This document shows, one piece after another, positions 5,647-7,712 of a stretch of 7,712 bases of DNA; position 1 is the first letter of the stretch, and each line of letters begins with the position of its first letter. The notes under the pieces are model-generated. The model had not been told where the DNA came from. It was given only the letters and a program-made list of their open reading frames with translations, and searched no databases. This DNA comes from Kiritimatiellia bacterium (lineage in GTDB: Bacteria > Verrucomicrobiota > Kiritimatiellia > UBA8416 > JAIOPI01), in assembly GCA_028822745.1 (NCBI GenBank), contig JAPKCZ010000083.1:1-7712 (forward strand). Reading direction: 5' to 3'. Position numbers and translations under genes: made by a program.

Positions 5647-6927
5647 ATGAGTTCTGCCCAGCCTTCCCTTAATCCCACGCGTGGTATGCGCGACTTTTAT
5701 CCCGCCGACATGGCGGTTCGCAACCACATCTTCGACGCGTGGCGTGCTGCTTCCGAGCACTATGGATTTCAACCCTACGACGCACCTGTTGTTGAAAGCC
5801 TCGATTTGCTCAAGCGCAAGTCCGGTGAAGAAATTGTAAATCAGATTTATGCATTCAACGATAAGAGCGGTCGCGAACTTGCTCTGCGCGCAGAAATGAC
5901 ACCCACGCTGGCACGAATGGTCGCCGCGCGAATGGGATCCCTGACCCTACCGATCAAGTGGTTCACCATTGCGCAGTGCTTTCGTTACGAACGGATGACG
6001 CGCGGACGCAAACGCGAACATTTCCAACTGAACCTGGACGTCATCGGCGAAACCGAATTGACAGCAGAAGTGGAAGTCATTGCGACAGCACTTCATTCGC
6101 TCACATTGATGGGCCTGCCACCGGAAAAAGTCAGTGTTCGTTACAACAGCCGTCTGCTTCTCAGTGCGCTACTGGCGTTCACAGGCGTCTTGCCAGAATA
6201 TCACGCGGCCACATTTCTGGTTCTCGATAAACGCGAAAAAATCACAGCAGAACAAATCACAGAGCTCCTGACTGACGCGGGTCTCCCAGAAGGCCAAATC
6301 GAGGCAACAATGGCCGTTATGCGTGTTGAAACCCTCTCCGAGGCTGAGGCTATGCTGGGACCAGACGCGCCTGCGATAGCTCAAATTTCGCGCTTTAATC
6401 ATTTGTTGGCGCAATACGGGCTCGAAGATCGTGTTTCTTTCGACATCGGTGTCATCCGCGGCCTTTCGTACTATACGGGTATCGTTTTCGAGGCGTTCGA
6501 CAGTGAGCGCAGCTTCCGAGCGATCTTTGGCGGCGGGCGCTACGACAATTTACTACAGGACGTTGGCGGAAAAGCCGAAACGGGGGTTGGTCTAGGCTTT
6601 GGCGATGTGGTTATCGGCGAACTACTGACCGAACTGGGCTGTATCGATGCCACGCCTGCAGCAGCCGAGATCCTGGTTGGGTATATGCAAGCGGAACAGA
6701 CGGAATCCGCAATGCGAACAGCCAATCACTTTCGCAATGAAGGCCTTACCGTCGACTTAGCCTTACACGCCGAAAAACCAAAAGCATTTTTCGGCCGTGC
6801 AGGAAAGCGCCCCTACCGCAAAGCTGTCTACATCGGTCCTGACGATGTCGCCAAAGCGACGATACGATTAAAGAACCTAGACACACGCGAAGAATCCGAA
6901 ATGCCTCTGCCCTGCGCGGGCTGCTGA
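5647..6927 (+). CDS. hisS: histidine--tRNA ligase (HisRS)
   Basis: HisRS charges tRNA-His with histidine in the cytoplasm, using ATP. The 426-residue protein is full length. GMRDFYP (13-19) is the usual start of the class II core. Motif 2 is FRYERMTRGRKREHFQLN (112-129). The histidine-binding signature is IRGLSYYTGIVFEA (270-283), with the catalytic Arg271. Motif 3 is GGGRYDNLL (295-303), followed by GLGFGD (315-320) where E. coli has a GLER-type sequence. The anticodon-binding domain covers about 341-420. The GRKREHFQ and GLGFGD variants mark a HisRS subgroup I associate with cyanobacteria, plastids and PVC bacteria, not the E. coli type (recalled). HisZ, the catalytically inactive paralogue, is unlikely because the active-site motifs are intact. 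There is no Shine-Dalgarno site before the ATG (CTATTTCCCC). The ATG is supported by the normal N-terminal length before NPTRGMRD. Confidence 0.95.
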   Translation: MSSAQPSLNPTRGMRDFYPADMAVRNHIFDAWRAASEHYGFQPYDAPVVESLDLLKRKSGEEIVNQIYAFNDKSGRELALRAEMTPTLARMVAARMGSLTLPIKWFTIAQCFRYERMTRGRKREHFQLNLDVIGETELTAEVEVIATALHSLTLMGLPPEKVSVRYNSRLLLSALLAFTGVLPEYHAATFLVLDKREKITAEQITELLTDAGLPEGQIEATMAVMRVETLSEAEAMLGPDAPAIAQISRFNHLLAQYGLEDRVSFDIGVIRGLSYYTGIVFEAFDSERSFRAIFGGGRYDNLLQDVGGKAETGVGLGFGDVVIGELLTELGCIDATPAAAEILVGYMQAEQTESAMRTANHFRNEGLTVDLALHAEKPKAFFGRAGKRPYRKAVYIGPDDVAKATIRLKNLDTREESEMPLPCAGC

Positions 6928-6996
6928 TTCAGGTCCGTCCTGACTCAGAGAGACACCCTAGTTCAAGACGGGAGCACAGAGCCCTCCCCTTTTCAC
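6928..6996. other. gap between convergent hisS and aspS, with two weak hairpins
   Basis: TCAGG (6929-6933) pairs with CCTGA (6939-6943) but has no T-run after it. GGGAGC (6970-6975) pairs imperfectly with 6981-6988, leaving two bases unpaired, and is followed by CTTTTC on the + strand. The second could be a weak terminator for hisS. Neither meets a strict definition. Confidence 0.3.
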
Positions 6997-7712
6997 TTAG
7001 GCCTCTTTTTCAGATTTCTGCGTGGGACGTATCTTGATGTGCAGTTCGCGCAATTGTTGTTCAGACACTTCGCTAGGCGAATTCATCATCAAGTCCTGCG
7101 CGCGCTGATTCATGGGGAACGCGATGATCTCGCGAATATTTGATTCATCGGCGAGCAACATGACAATACGATCAATCCCCGGAGCCAATCCGCCATGGGG
7201 AGGCGCCCCATACTGGAAGGCGTTGAGCATGAACGAAAACTCTTCATCCAGCTGCTCTCGTGAATACCCGGCGATGGCAAAAGCCTTGATCATGACGTCA
7301 GCACGATGATTCCGTATGGCACCACTAGATAGCTCTATGCCGTTGCAGACGATGTCGTACTGGTAAGCAAGAATGTCGAGCGGATCCTTGGACTCCAACG
7401 CCTCCATGCCACCCTGAGGCATGGAGAACGGGTTGTGCGAAAAGACAACCTTGCCCGTTTCCTCATCCTTCTCGAACATTGGGAAATCAACAATCCAACA
7501 GAACCGGAAGACGTCCTTCTCGAGAATATCAAGATCCACGCCAAGCTTGATACGCACCTCGCCACTGACAAAGGCGGCCACACCAGGTTCATCACAGACA
7601 AAGAAAACAACATCCCCTGTCTCGGCGCCGCAAGACGTGCGCACGCGGTCAAGTTCTGCTTCAGACAAGAATTTTGCGATCGGCCCTTTGACTTGGTTTT
7701 CACCCCAGACGA
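6997..7712 (-). CDS. aspS: aspartate--tRNA ligase (AspRS), C-terminal part; 5' end outside the window
   Basis: The frame stays open to the window edge, giving 237 visible residues, less than half of a usual bacterial AspRS (about 590). The visible part begins in the GAD insertion domain (GPIAKFLSEAELDRV). It continues through FCWIVDFPMFEKDEETGK and SHNPFSMPQGG, then ELSSGAIRNHR, and motif 3 GLAPGIDRIVMLL at about 7150-7190, with its class II Arg. The end, REIIAFPMNQRAQDLMMNSPS, is typical of bacterial AspRS. A TTG at 7666-7668 is internal, not the start. The SHNPFSMPQGG and GAIRNHR forms belong to a subgroup distinct from E. coli AspRS. Whether it also charges tRNA-Asn depends on residues outside the window. 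It converges with hisS, with 69 bases between stop codons. The C-terminal tail after HIKI is short and polar. Confidence 0.95.
   Translation of the reverse strand, partial: VWGENQVKGPIAKFLSEAELDRVRTSCGAETGDVVFFVCDEPGVAAFVSGEVRIKLGVDLDILEKDVFRFCWIVDFPMFEKDEETGKVVFSHNPFSMPQGGMEALESKDPLDILAYQYDIVCNGIELSSGAIRNHRADVMIKAFAIAGYSREQLDEEFSFMLNAFQYGAPPHGGLAPGIDRIVMLLADESNIREIIAFPMNQRAQDLMMNSPSEVSEQQLRELHIKIRPTQKSEKEA

Noticed and set aside
7666..7668. TTG as the start of the AspRS frame.
   Set aside because: The preceding codons encode GPIAKF, which continues the AspRS insertion domain. The gene is cut by the window edge.

Overview
The window looks like ordinary bacterial chromosome of moderate GC, with dense coding and no phage or plasmid genes. 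It carries core housekeeping genes (rnc, xerD, hisS, aspS and an HU/IHF-family gene), a transporter with a neighbouring hydrolase, and a small predicted lipoprotein. The style of the HU-like protein (RNP-N-RP arm), the HisRS subtype (GRKREHFQ motif 2, GLGFGD near motif 3), the AspRS subtype (SHNPFSMPQGG, ELSSGAIRNHR) and the CTGAAAG / CCCAGGGC repeat words fit the Planctomycetota-Verrucomicrobiota-Lentisphaerota (PVC) group. That placement is recalled resemblance, not a computed result.

Layout. Positions 1-2400 (+ strand) hold the 3' part of an alpha/beta-hydrolase gene, followed after 27 bases by a large major-facilitator (MFS) sugar-permease-like transporter. The two are probably one transcription unit, ended by a strong intrinsic terminator at 2433-2471. 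Positions 2401-2832 are the gap where the + strand genes meet the - strand genes. Besides the terminator, the gap contains a roughly 228-bp imperfect inverted-repeat element (about 2535-2763) built of hairpins and bracketed by an 8-bp direct repeat. This is the most unusual thing in the window.

Positions 2833-4902 (- strand) read as a three-gene cluster in the order HMA-like lipoprotein, xerD, rnc, with gaps of 56 and 40 bases. The lipoprotein has lost the first cysteine of the usual metal-binding CxxC. RNase III carries Asn where the Escherichia coli enzyme has the metal-binding Asp114. Positions 4903-5275 are a divergent intergenic region with leaders for both sides.

Positions 5276-6927 (+ strand) hold an HU/IHF-family DNA-binding protein with a strong Shine-Dalgarno site, then hisS. 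The 3' portion of aspS (- strand) converges on hisS and runs off the right edge.

Functionally, most of the window is information processing: RNA maturation, chromosome dimer resolution, nucleoid structure and two class II aminoacyl-tRNA synthetases. The hydrolase and permease on the left are probably catabolic and linked, but their substrate cannot be read from sequence. I found no tRNA, rRNA, CRISPR array, transposase or defence system.
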